Source: CAZDYP01 sp964509505 (lineage in GTDB: Bacteria > Chloroflexota > Anaerolineae > JACRMK01). Taken from it: DNA of 11,665 nucleotides. Below the pieces are notes generated by a model, which saw only the letters and a program-made list of their open reading frames with translations, searched no databases and had not been told where the DNA came from. How positions within the stretch are numbered: position 1 is the stretch's first letter; every line of letters begins with the position of its first letter. Below, piece after piece: positions 1 to 6,278 of this stretch. The DNA lies in assembly GCA_964509505.1 (NCBI GenBank), contig CAZDYP010000170.1, positions 1-11,665 of the forward strand. The letters are read 5' to 3'. A program made the position numbers and the translations under genes.

Positions 1-1050
1 GGCAACGTCGGTCAGCGCGTCATGCAATTGCTAATCGAAAAAGAAGAACACATTCGCCAGCGCTACGATTTGGCTTTCAACATCGTCGGCGTTGCGGATT
101 CGTCGGGTGCGGCGTTCTCCACATCCGCTCAGAGGGAGGGACGTCCTGTGTTTGGCATCGCGCCAAAACGCGAGAGCCTCAACCTCCATGAGCTGTTACG
201 ATTGAAGCAAGCGAAGCAAGGCGTCGCCACCTTGCCCAAAGTTGGACACAACGGCATGAGCGCGGTCGAGATGTTGGAGAAGGTGGACGCAGGCGTGATG
301 GTCGAAATGTCGCCTACCAACTTGCAAGATGGCGGTGAGGGCTTGCGCGCCGCCGAGGCAGCCATCGCCAAAGGAATGCACGTCGTCTTAGCGAGCAAAG
401 GTCCGTTGGTCGTTGCCTATCCTCAACTAGCAGAAGCGGCCCAGAAAAAACAGGTGCGACTCGCGTTCAGCGCAGCGGTCGCCGGTGGGTTGCCGACGGT
501 GAATCTTGGACGACGCGATCTTGTGACGGCGCGCATCGAACGCATCGAAGGCATCTTGAACGGTACGACCAACTACATCCTCACGTCAATGGCAGAGCAA
601 GGCATGAGCTACGCCGACGCGCTCGCGGAAGCGCAACGGCGCGGCATTGCGGAAACTGACCCGACGCTCGATGTGGAAGGCTTTGACGCGGCGAGCAAGC
701 TGCTGATTCTCGCGCACGCTGCGCTCGACTCCCATGCGACGCTCGACGATGTGGACCGTGTGGGCATCACAGGCGTGACGATGGATGATCTTCATCGCGC
801 CAAGGCGGAAGGCAAAGTCATCAAGTTGTTGTGTGTGGCTGCGCGCGACGGCGATGGCTATAAACTCTCAGTGAAACCAACCGCATTGCCCGCCACCCAT
901 CCGATGGGACGCTTGAGCGCAGGGCAGATGGGTGTGCTATATGACAGCGATGTGAACGGCACGATTGTTGCGTACATCGAAGAAGGCAACCCAATGCCCA
1001 CAGCGGCAGCGGTCGTGCGTGACCTCATCAATTTGTATTGGCAGGCGTGA
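1..1050 (+). CDS. hom: Homoserine dehydrogenase, 5'-truncated by window edge
   Basis: NAD(P)-dependent reduction of aspartate semialdehyde to homoserine, the branch point to threonine, methionine and isoleucine; cytosolic. The open frame runs from base 1, beginning G-N-V-G-Q, the tail of the dinucleotide-binding glycine loop, so the true start lies upstream and the first ATG at 22 is internal. Counting from the first visible codon, family signatures are A-S-K-G-P-L near residue 131 (usually A-N-K), A-A-V-A-G-G-L-P near 158, I-L-N-G-T-T-N-Y-I near 184, and E-T-D-P-T-L-D-V-E-G-F-D-A-A-S-K at 218-233, which carries the catalytic Glu/Asp/Lys. The protein ends about 115 residues after this block with no ACT domain, so it is the short, probably not allosterically threonine-inhibited form. 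The C-terminal substrate/cofactor segment (Y-I-E-E-G-N-P-M-P-T-A) lacks the usual G-P-G-A-G turn but keeps P-T-A-x-x-V-V-x-D-L-I. Identification is secure. Confidence 0.95.
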   Translation, partial: GNVGQRVMQLLIEKEEHIRQRYDLAFNIVGVADSSGAAFSTSAQREGRPVFGIAPKRESLNLHELLRLKQAKQGVATLPKVGHNGMSAVEMLEKVDAGVMVEMSPTNLQDGGEGLRAAEAAIAKGMHVVLASKGPLVVAYPQLAEAAQKKQVRLAFSAAVAGGLPTVNLGRRDLVTARIERIEGILNGTTNYILTSMAEQGMSYADALAEAQRRGIAETDPTLDVEGFDAASKLLILAHAALDSHATLDDVDRVGITGVTMDDLHRAKAEGKVIKLLCVAARDGDGYKLSVKPTALPATHPMGRLSAGQMGVLYDSDVNGTIVAYIEEGNPMPTAAAVVRDLINLYWQA

Positions 1051-1072
1051 GAGGGGAATGAGTAAGTGGTAA

Positions 1073-1100
1073 TTGGAGGTTGGGAGTTGGAGGTTGGAGA
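1073..1100. repeat. Heptamer tandem array, unit TTGGAGG
   Basis: Four contiguous 7-base units lie 22 bases after the hom stop: TTGGAGG, TTGGGAG, TTGGAGG, TTGGAGA. The 7-base period is exact with no indels. The same motif appears on the minus strand within the 7353-7408 array, so this is a dispersed repeat family rather than a chance run. It resembles the heptanucleotide short tandem repeats known from filamentous cyanobacteria; function unknown. Confidence 0.85.
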
Positions 1101-1122
1101 GTAGAAGCTAGAGCATCCATGC

Positions 1123-1157
1123 CTGAACACTGAACATTGAACACTGAATACTGAACA
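1123..1157. repeat. Heptamer tandem array, unit CTGAACA
   Basis: Five contiguous 7-base units: CTGAACA, CTGAACA, TTGAACA, CTGAATA, CTGAACA. It has the same period as the array 23 bases upstream but an unrelated unit sequence. It sits between hom and the small TatA-like gene and encodes nothing recognisable. No spacers or long repeats are present, so it is not CRISPR. Confidence 0.88.
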
Positions 1158-1180
1158 CAGCTTACGGAGAGGAGTAAGAC

Positions 1181-1300
1181 TTGCCAAGAATAGGCTTGGG
1201 GGAATTGCTGTTGTGCATCGTGGTCATGGCGTTGATGATTGGCGTGGCGGCGATGCGCACGCGCTTGCAACGACGCAAGGATAAAGAGCGGACGCCTTGA
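1181..1300 (+). CDS. Very small TatA/TatE-like membrane protein (39 aa, TTG start)
   Basis: Predicted 39-residue protein. The TTG start is chosen because GGAGAGGAG sits 6 bases upstream, a strong Shine-Dalgarno, and the frame opens directly into a hydrophobic segment. The N-terminus (M-P-R-I-G-L-G-E-L-L-L) and the following hydrophobic stretch to I-G at 20-21 match the TatA pattern: a glutamate near residue 8, about 12 apolar residues, then a glycine hinge. A short basic tail follows (R-T-R-L-Q-R-R-K-D-K-E-R). TatA/E proteins are normally 60-90 residues with an amphipathic helix after the hinge; here that part is only about 18 residues, and the usual F-G is I-G. It may be a trimmed TatA-like pore component of twin-arginine export, or an unrelated single-span small protein. 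It lies between repeat arrays and a terminator hairpin, as expected for a real gene. Confidence 0.55.
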   Translation: MPRIGLGELLLCIVVMALMIGVAAMRTRLQRRKDKERTP

Positions 1301-1350
1301 ATCAACAGACGAGGCGATGCGTTCCTCACGCACCGCCTCGTTTGATTTTA
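1300..1350. terminator. Hairpin terminator between convergent genes
   Basis: Outer stem AATCAA (from 1300) pairs with TTGATT (1342-1347) with CAG bulged; the main stem ACGAGGCG (1309-1316) pairs perfectly with CGCCTCGT (1334-1341); an inner TGCG/CGCA (1318-1321/1329-1332) closes a 7-base loop. It starts at the stop codon of the small + strand gene and lies 29 bases beyond the end of the convergent adeC, so it probably terminates the + transcript and perhaps both. The T tract is weak, so efficiency is uncertain. Confidence 0.7.
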
Positions 1351-1378
1351 TGGAAACGCGAAGCGGTTAAGACCTGCA

Positions 1379-3088
1379 TTACGATACAAACAACGGCACC
1401 AACTTGAACTGTTCCACATCCACTAACCCCTGATCGGTCAGCTTCAAACTTGGGATGACAGGCAGCGCGAGGAATGACAGTGCCATGAAGGGGTTCTCTA
1501 ACTCGACACCGAGCTGATGACTGACTTGTAAGATAAGCTCGACCTGATGCCTCACGACTTCGAGCGGTTGATCGCTCATCAATCCTGCGATGGGCAACGG
1601 CACTTGCGCCAACACCTCGCCGTCGTTCACGGCAACGTAACCGCCGCGCAAGTCGCCAATGCGCCGCGCCGCGAGCATCATATCATTATCGTTCGTGCCG
1701 ACGACGATAATGTTATGTGAGTCGTGCGCGACCGACGCCGCCAACGCGCCGCCCTTCAAGCCAAAACCTTTCACGAAACCAAGCCCCATCGCGCCTGACG
1801 CTTGATGTCGCTCGATGACCGCCATCTTCAAGATGTCGCGCGTCACGTCCGCGACCGCAGACTCTCCCACCTTCTTCACATCCTCGATACTCTGCGTCGT
1901 CACGATTTGATTCGGCACGACGCCGATGACGCGCATCCGATTGCCCGTTGCGCGCACCTTGAAGTCCACTTTCTCCCACGCGACGTTCATTGCGCTACGC
2001 ACCATGACTTCGCGCCCCGTCTTCACCTTAGGCAACAACACGCCGTCGCGCGCAACCAAGCGCCCGCCACGAAACACCATCCGCACGTCAATCTGCCTCA
2101 AGTTGGAGAACGCCACCAAGTCCGCATAATGTCCTGGTGTGACCGAGCCGATGCCGCGCAAGTTGAACCATTCCGCCGTGTTGCACGTACACATTTGAAT
2201 TGCGGTGATAGGATCGAGGCCGAGACTGATCGCCATGCGAATCGAATGATCCATGTGACCATGTTCCATCAGGTAATCCGGATGACGGTCATCGCTGACG
2301 AACATGCAGCGGCGCGCGTTCTCTTTGGTCACGAGCGGCAGCAGCGCGCGCATATTCTTCGCCGTCGTACCTTCACGAATCATCACATATTGGCCGAGTC
2401 GCAACTTCTCGCGCGCTTCTGCCAACGTGGTGCTCTCGTGGTCGGAGCCAACGCCCGCCGCCACATACGCATTCAAGCCCTTGCCAGTGAGACGCGGCGC
2501 GTGACCATCAAGGCGTTTGTCTTTGCCAATGTCGATTTTTTCCAGCATCTCAGGATCGCCATTGACCACGCCCGGATAGTTCATCAACTCCGCGATACCG
2601 CGCACCCACTTGTGACTGAGATAGGGCTGCAAATCTTCGGCGGTGAGACGCGCGCCGCTCGTTTCCATGTGCGTCGCCGGCACACACGACGAGAGCATCA
2701 CGAACACGTTGAGCGGCCCATCTTTGGCGGATTCGAGGATGTAGCGAATGCCGTCGAGACCCAGCACGTTCGCAATCTCATGCGGGTCGGCGACAACGGC
2801 CGTGGTGCCGCGCGGTACGACCGCGCGCGCGAACTCCGACACGCGCATCATCGAGGATTCGATGTGGATGTGTCCCTCGATGAAACCGGGCGCGAGGTAC
2901 ATGCCCTTCAAATCAAGCGTCTCGTGCGCTGCGTAATCCTTGCCGATGCCTGCGATACGATCATCGTATAGCGCGACATCCGCCTCGTAGATTTCCGCCG
3001 AGCGCACATTGACCAGTTGGACGTTCTTCAACAACAAGTCTGCGGGCGCGTCGCCACGCGAGACGGCGAGCAGTGTGGAGAGTTCCAT
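1379..3088 (-). CDS. adeC: Adenine deaminase
   Basis: Hydrolyses adenine to hypoxanthine and ammonia in purine salvage; a cytosolic amidohydrolase with a binuclear metal centre. The 569 residues match the usual length of bacterial AdeC. Visible signatures in order: G-F-I-E-G-H-I-H-I-E-S at 68-78 (first metal His pair), A-D-P-H-E-I at 100-105, G-I-A-E-L-M-N at 164-170, L-D-G-H-A-P at 193-198, G-S-D-H-E-S at 214-219 and V-S-D-D-R-H-P at 264-270 (catalytic/metal Asp). The family-specific C-terminal domain has A-H-D-S-H-N-I-I-V-V-G at 454-464. No key residue is missing. The ATG is supported by GGAG 6 bases upstream. It is transcribed convergently with hom, and the preceding minus-strand gene is separated from it by a strong terminator, so it should have its own promoter between 3089 and 3125; I see no convincing -35/-10 there. 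Confidence 0.96.
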   Translation of the reverse strand: MELSTLLAVSRGDAPADLLLKNVQLVNVRSAEIYEADVALYDDRIAGIGKDYAAHETLDLKGMYLAPGFIEGHIHIESSMMRVSEFARAVVPRGTTAVVADPHEIANVLGLDGIRYILESAKDGPLNVFVMLSSCVPATHMETSGARLTAEDLQPYLSHKWVRGIAELMNYPGVVNGDPEMLEKIDIGKDKRLDGHAPRLTGKGLNAYVAAGVGSDHESTTLAEAREKLRLGQYVMIREGTTAKNMRALLPLVTKENARRCMFVSDDRHPDYLMEHGHMDHSIRMAISLGLDPITAIQMCTCNTAEWFNLRGIGSVTPGHYADLVAFSNLRQIDVRMVFRGGRLVARDGVLLPKVKTGREVMVRSAMNVAWEKVDFKVRATGNRMRVIGVVPNQIVTTQSIEDVKKVGESAVADVTRDILKMAVIERHQASGAMGLGFVKGFGLKGGALAASVAHDSHNIIVVGTNDNDMMLAARRIGDLRGGYVAVNDGEVLAQVPLPIAGLMSDQPLEVVRHQVELILQVSHQLGVELENPFMALSFLALPVIPSLKLTDQGLVDVEQFKLVPLFVS

Positions 3089-3125
3089 GGTGGCTCCATC
3101 AAAATGAAATCAGCGAAACCCATAC

Positions 3126-3156
3126 AAAAAGAGGCGCATCAGTCATGCGCCTCTTT
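3126..3156 (-). terminator. Strong intrinsic terminator after the receiver-ATPase gene
   Basis: Perfect 12-bp stem (3128-3139 with 3145-3156, AAAGAGGCGCAT/ATGCGCCTCTTT) with a 5-base loop. Read on the minus strand it is followed by TTTTTG. It lies 22 bases beyond the stop of the minus-strand gene ending at 3179 and 37 bases before the adeC start, separating the two transcripts. Confidence 0.9.
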
Positions 3157-3178
3157 CTTCTTTCTTCCTTTTATCACG

Positions 3179-4363
3179 CTACGCTTTCGTCATGTTCTTC
3201 ACCAGTTGCTGCGCCAACCGAAAAATTTGCTGCGCCACAGGATGATCGGGTTGCTCAACGACCAACGGCACGCCATGATTCACACTGCGCGCAACCTGTC
3301 GGCCGCCACTGTCCAAGCGGAACTCAACTTGATGCTGCAGGGTGCGCTCGATGCCGCCCGCCTCGATGCCCACGTTGGAGTTCGAACGATTCAATACGAT
3401 GTGAATTTTCGACGCCAACATGCCCATGTTGGCGACAAGCTCGAAGAACACTTTGGCATTGCGGATGGGACCGACTTCGGGCGTGACGATAAGCATGATG
3501 TCGGTCGCTTGTTCCAAGATCATGAGGGTGCGGTCATCATAATTCGATGGGCAGTCCACGACGACATAATCGTAAACCCCTGAAAGAAAATCGAGAATGT
3601 TTTTCACGTGTTCAGCCGTAATGAGTTCAGCCTCGGAGGGGTCGTGGGGGCCAAGTAATACTTGCAAGCCTGAGCTATGGGTGATCAGGGTTTGATCAAC
3701 AAACGACGGCTCAAGCACGCTGCCGTGTTTGACGATATCCGTCACACTTGCTCCCCCCGTCAAATTGAGATGCACGCCCACATCGCCGAAAAAGAAGTCG
3801 CCGTCGAAGAGAATGACTTTCTTGCGCGTGCGTTGTTGCAACGTCACCGCCAAATTGACGGCGACCGTGGTTTTGCCGACGCCGCCTTTGGTGCCAAAAA
3901 ATGCGATGACGGCGCCACGCTTGCGCTGCTGCGTGGGAGGCGGCACCGAGGCCGCCGCGCGCACCAACAAACTTTTGACGCGATAAATCAGCTCCTGTGG
4001 TTGAAATGGTTTAGGCAACAGGTCGTCTGCGCCTGCCTCGAATACGGACATTTTGTCCGCCATCGTGCTGCCAACAGTCAACATCAAAATAGGCAGATTG
4101 CGCGTCGGCGGATGTTGGCGAATGCGGCGACACAACGTAAAGCTGTCCATGCCCGACATCACCAAATCGCCTGTCATGCCAATCGCCGTGTCGAGAATCG
4201 CCATATTGAGCGGGCGCGTTAAAATCTCTTCATAGCCTTCTTCGGCTGTGGTCACGATGACCGTCTGATACCCTTCATTGGTCAAGATCAGACGCATCAA
4301 TTCGCTGGCAGTTGGGTCATCATTGACAATCAAGATACGGGGTTTTGCGCTTTGTTGAACCAT
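3179..4363 (-). CDS. Receiver domain + MinD/ParA-type ATPase (CpaE/TadZ-like)
   Basis: 394 residues in two parts. Residues 8-133 are a CheY-like receiver: acidic pair D15-D16, L-T-V with T96, and P-K-P-F with K118. Residues 150-390 are a deviant Walker-type ATPase: G-T-K-G-G-V-G-K-T-T at 157-166 with signature lysine K159, F-D-G-D at 187-190 (A'), and V-V-V-D-C-P-S at 267-273 (Walker B). Receiver-plus-MinD fusions are typical of CpaE/TadZ, which position Flp/Tad pilus machinery at the membrane; no other tad gene is in the window, so that role is only an inference. The receiver has an 8-residue insertion after D58: spacing from the N-terminus makes D58 the phosphoacceptor, whereas spacing to T96 and K118 makes it D66. 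The start is supported by AAGGA about 8 bases upstream. The stop is followed by a strong terminator. Confidence 0.9.
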   Translation of the reverse strand: MVQQSAKPRILIVNDDPTASELMRLILTNEGYQTVIVTTAEEGYEEILTRPLNMAILDTAIGMTGDLVMSGMDSFTLCRRIRQHPPTRNLPILMLTVGSTMADKMSVFEAGADDLLPKPFQPQELIYRVKSLLVRAAASVPPPTQQRKRGAVIAFFGTKGGVGKTTVAVNLAVTLQQRTRKKVILFDGDFFFGDVGVHLNLTGGASVTDIVKHGSVLEPSFVDQTLITHSSGLQVLLGPHDPSEAELITAEHVKNILDFLSGVYDYVVVDCPSNYDDRTLMILEQATDIMLIVTPEVGPIRNAKVFFELVANMGMLASKIHIVLNRSNSNVGIEAGGIERTLQHQVEFRLDSGGRQVARSVNHGVPLVVEQPDHPVAQQIFRLAQQLVKNMTKA

Positions 4364-4629
4364 AATCGTTTATCCTTGCCACATGCCAACACTCAAGCCA
4401 CGACGCATTCGACAGTCCCAGCCAAAACTGGTCATGCACTGTGACTTAGCACGCGCCATATCTTTTATCATATCCCCCCATGAACACAAAATTTTACAAA
4501 AGGCGACTAGCCCCATGTGGTGATGGCGCGCCCATCTCACGCTTCACCTAGTGATGATATTATAGGCGGATGAGAGAAACGATTCAAGTTAGCCTACGGT
4601 ATCAGAAAGAAGATTCCAGCGCTGAAACA
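4364..4629. other. Intergenic stretch without a recognisable gene
   Basis: About 265 bases upstream of the minus-strand receiver-ATPase gene. It is more A+T-rich than the coding regions, with TATCTTTTATCATATC around 4460-4475, a run of six C, then ACAAAATTTTACAAAA. The minus-strand promoter of that gene is presumably here (TATGAT-like elements near 4460-4475), but no -35 lies at proper spacing, so I do not call one. Minor inverted repeat GATGG/CCATC at 4522-4536. No ORF with a credible start was seen. Confidence 0.5.
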
Positions 4630-4681
4630 AAATGACTCTGATGAGCTGAGTAGTGACTGACTCAGCCCGCCAGAGCCATTT
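4630..4681 (-). terminator. Long imperfect hairpin terminator for the 34-aa gene
   Basis: Outer arms AAATGACTCTG (4630-4640) and CAGAGCCATTT (4671-4681) pair with one mismatch; inner arms GCTGAG (4645-4650) and CTCAGC (4661-4666) pair perfectly. Read on the minus strand, the stem is followed by TTTTGTTTC, the expected uridine tail. It lies about 75 bases after the stop of the minus-strand small gene at 4757. Two further hairpins lie between them. Confidence 0.7.
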
Positions 4682-4697
4682 GAGTTAGGGTACGCAG

Positions 4698-4742
4698 AGC
4701 AAGTTTGCAACTTGCTGCTTGGGACAAGTTAAAAATTTGTCC
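4698..4742. repeat. Tandem pair of CAAGTT hairpins (REP-like)
   Basis: First hairpin: AGCAAGTT (4698-4705) and AACTTGCT (4709-4716), perfect 8-bp stem with a 3-base loop. Second: GGACAAGTT (4722-4730) and AATTTGTCC (4734-4742), 9 bp with one G-U pair and a 3-base loop. Both share the CAAGTT core and a minimal loop and are 5 bases apart, so they look like two copies of one palindromic unit. They lie in the 3' region of the minus-strand small gene. Confidence 0.75.
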
Positions 4743-4756
4743 AACGCCGTTGGCTA

Positions 4757-4861
4757 TTATCGTTTGGGTTTGTTGCCCAGCACTTTTTGCACCCAGGGGT
4801 CAAGCAAGCGAAATAGGATGGCAAGCCCCACGATGCCAAGCAACAGAACATTCGTATCCAT
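4757..4861 (-). CDS. 34-aa single-span membrane protein, unknown function
   Basis: I do not recognise a family. The frame stays open upstream to 4948, but the start at 4861 is preferred because a full AGGAGG (4868-4873) lies 6 bases before it, and the protein then starts M-D-T-N followed directly by the hydrophobic segment. Residues 5-20 (V-L-L-L-G-I-V-G-L-A-I-L-F-R-L-L) form one membrane span, followed by D-P-W-V-Q-K-V-L-G-N and a basic end K-P-K-R, giving the N-out/C-in pattern expected from the positive-inside rule. It stands alone between divergent MFS and minus-strand ATPase genes and has a terminator downstream. Consensus Shine-Dalgarno, clean topology and terminator argue for a real gene; lack of known homology is the main doubt. 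Confidence 0.6.
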   Translation of the reverse strand: MDTNVLLLGIVGLAILFRLLDPWVQKVLGNKPKR

Positions 4862-4960
4862 CCAGCACCTCCTGCATGAGTTGTTGACTGTGCGGCAAGC
4901 ATAGCGGCGCTCTTGAAAAATGACGTGAGGTTCAGATGAATAGCGCATTAAAAATCAGAT

Positions 4961-4989
4961 TTGGCTTTTGCCCTTGAGCCGTTTATAGT
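4961..4989 (+). promoter_or_regulatory. Sigma70-type promoter for MFS gene at 5021
   Basis: TTGGCT (4961-4966, 4 of 6 to consensus), 17-base spacer, TATAGT (4984-4989, 5 of 6). Transcription would begin near 4996. The Shine-Dalgarno GGAG at 5007-5010 can pair within GCTCCA (4993-4998)/TGGAGC (5006-5011), a 6-bp stem at the very 5' end of the mRNA that might modulate translation if the start site leaves it intact. Confidence 0.55.
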
Positions 4990-5020
4990 TACGCTCCATT
5001 CCATCTGGAGCTAAATCAGC

Positions 5021-6235
5021 ATGTCGTCTTCGAGTGTCACGACCTCGGCCTCTACGGACTCTTCGCGCGCCACTGCGCTCGCGCAAACGATGGGTTATTA
5101 CATCGCCTTCGTAGGATTGGGGTTGATCATGGCATCATTAGGACCGACGTTGAACGAGTTGGCGCACCTGACGCATTCGCCCTTGAGCGACATCAGCATC
5201 TTATTTTCCGCGCGCGCGCTCGGCGGTCTCATGGGCGCATGGCTCGGCGGTCGCTTCTACGATCATCGCGCGGGTCATCCCGTGATGGTGAGGGTGGTAT
5301 GTATCATGGCGGCGTTAGCGCTGGTGATTCCTTGGGTCTCGTGGCTATGGCTGCTCGTCGGCGCGATGCTGACGTTGGGCATAGCTGAAAGCACATTGGA
5401 TGTGGGCAGCAACACCTTACTCGTGTGGGTGCATGGTGAGCACGTCGGGCCATACATGAACGCCTTGCATTTTTTCTTTGGCGTCGGCGCATTCCTCTCG
5501 CCCCTCATTGTCGCGCACGCAATGTTGCTGACCAACAATGTCACGTGGGCATACAGCACACTCGCATTGCTTCTGCTGCCGTGCATCGCGTGGCTCGCGC
5601 GAGTGCGTAGCCCCCTCGCGCCGCACATCGCCGATCAAACCGTAGCGAAGCCCGTCAATGGTTTCGTGTTGTTGCTCATCATCGCGTTCTTTTTCTTGTA
5701 TTCAAGCGCAGAGTCAAGCTTTGGCGGTTGGGTTTTCACATACGCGCTGGCGCTGGGCTTGAGTGATGCGACCCAGGCCGCATATCTGACGGCGATGTTT
5801 TGGGGCGCGCTCACCGTAGGGCGACTGTTGGCAATTCCATTGGCGTTGCGGTTGCGCGCGCAAACTATTTTGGTGCTGGGCTTGCTGGGTTGTTTACTGA
5901 GCCTCGTCGTGATGCTTTGGTCAAATTCGTTCATGCTGACTGGCGTGGGTGCGCTCGGTGTGGGCTTGGGCATGGCCCCCTTGTTCCCGACGATGATTGC
6001 CGTCGCAGAACGTCAATTGACCATCACAGGGCGCATCACGGGTTGGTTTTTCGTCGGCGGAAGTTTAGGCAACATGTCCATCCCCTGGCTCATTGGGCAA
6101 CTGTTCGAGCCATGGGGCCCGCGCATCACGATGACCATCATCTTGTTAGTTATGACGCTGGCAGGCGTGGCGTTAGTGCCATTAGTGTGGCCCGTGAGGA
6201 AATGGATTGCAGTTGACCCGTCTCACCAGCAGTGA
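5021..6235 (+). CDS. MFS permease, fucose/glucose permease-like (FHS/MFSD4 type)
   Basis: 404-residue polytopic inner-membrane protein of the major facilitator superfamily, with about 12 apolar segments from residue 25 onward after a Ser/Thr-rich N-terminus. The loop after helix 2 has the motif-A pattern G-x-W-L-G-G-R-F-Y-D-H-R-A-G-H (72-86). Residues 123-135 (E-S-T-L-D-V-G-S-N-T-L-L-V) and 149-163 (L-H-F-F-F-G-V-G-A-F-L-S-P-L-I) recall the fucose permease/MFSD4 (NaGLT1) branch, suggesting import of a sugar or other small solute by symport. Substrate cannot be read from the sequence. The start has GGAG 10 bases upstream and a promoter at 4961-4989. No metabolic gene is adjacent to hint at a substrate; the parM promoter overlaps its 3' end. 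Confidence 0.88.
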   Translation: MSSSSVTTSASTDSSRATALAQTMGYYIAFVGLGLIMASLGPTLNELAHLTHSPLSDISILFSARALGGLMGAWLGGRFYDHRAGHPVMVRVVCIMAALALVIPWVSWLWLLVGAMLTLGIAESTLDVGSNTLLVWVHGEHVGPYMNALHFFFGVGAFLSPLIVAHAMLLTNNVTWAYSTLALLLLPCIAWLARVRSPLAPHIADQTVAKPVNGFVLLLIIAFFFLYSSAESSFGGWVFTYALALGLSDATQAAYLTAMFWGALTVGRLLAIPLALRLRAQTILVLGLLGCLLSLVVMLWSNSFMLTGVGALGVGLGMAPLFPTMIAVAERQLTITGRITGWFFVGGSLGNMSIPWLIGQLFEPWGPRITMTIILLVMTLAGVALVPLVWPVRKWIAVDPSHQQ

Positions 6236-6241
6236 TATGAT
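6213..6241 (+). promoter_or_regulatory. Sigma70-type promoter for the parM-like gene
   Basis: TTGACC (6213-6218, 5 of 6), exactly 17 bases of spacer, TATGAT (6236-6241, 5 of 6). It overlaps the last codons and stop of the MFS gene. The predicted start near 6248 gives a leader of about 30 bases before the GTG at 6279, with GGGAGG as Shine-Dalgarno. Confidence 0.7.
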
Positions 6242-6278
6242 GTGACGCGCAAATTCGATATTTCATTGGGAGGCGGTT

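Noticed and set aside
1073..1157. CRISPR array
   Set aside because: Units are 7 bases, contiguous and without spacers; no cas genes in the window.
858..1333. Minus-strand frames covering the hom 3' end and heptamer arrays
   Set aside because: Their coding content is mainly translated repeat (Ser-Val-Phe-type periodicity); no ribosome site or family resemblance.
1802..2971. 389-codon open frame on the + strand opposite adeC
   Set aside because: Entirely antisense to an unmistakable adeC with all active-site motifs. The translation is His/Arg-rich without domain features, as expected of a mirror frame in a high-G+C gene.
3017..3583. 188-codon + strand frame crossing the adeC start, terminator and ATPase 3' end
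   Set aside because: Overlaps two confident minus-strand genes and a terminator; composition is that of a shadow frame.
4440..4500. Minus-strand promoter for the receiver-ATPase gene
   Set aside because: TATGAT-like -10 candidates exist, but no -35 lies at 15-19 bases; not strong enough to call.
4757..4948. Longer 63-residue version of the small minus-strand protein
   Set aside because: The extra N-terminus is polar and Arg/Cys-rich, with no ribosome site; the AGGAGG fits the start at 4861.
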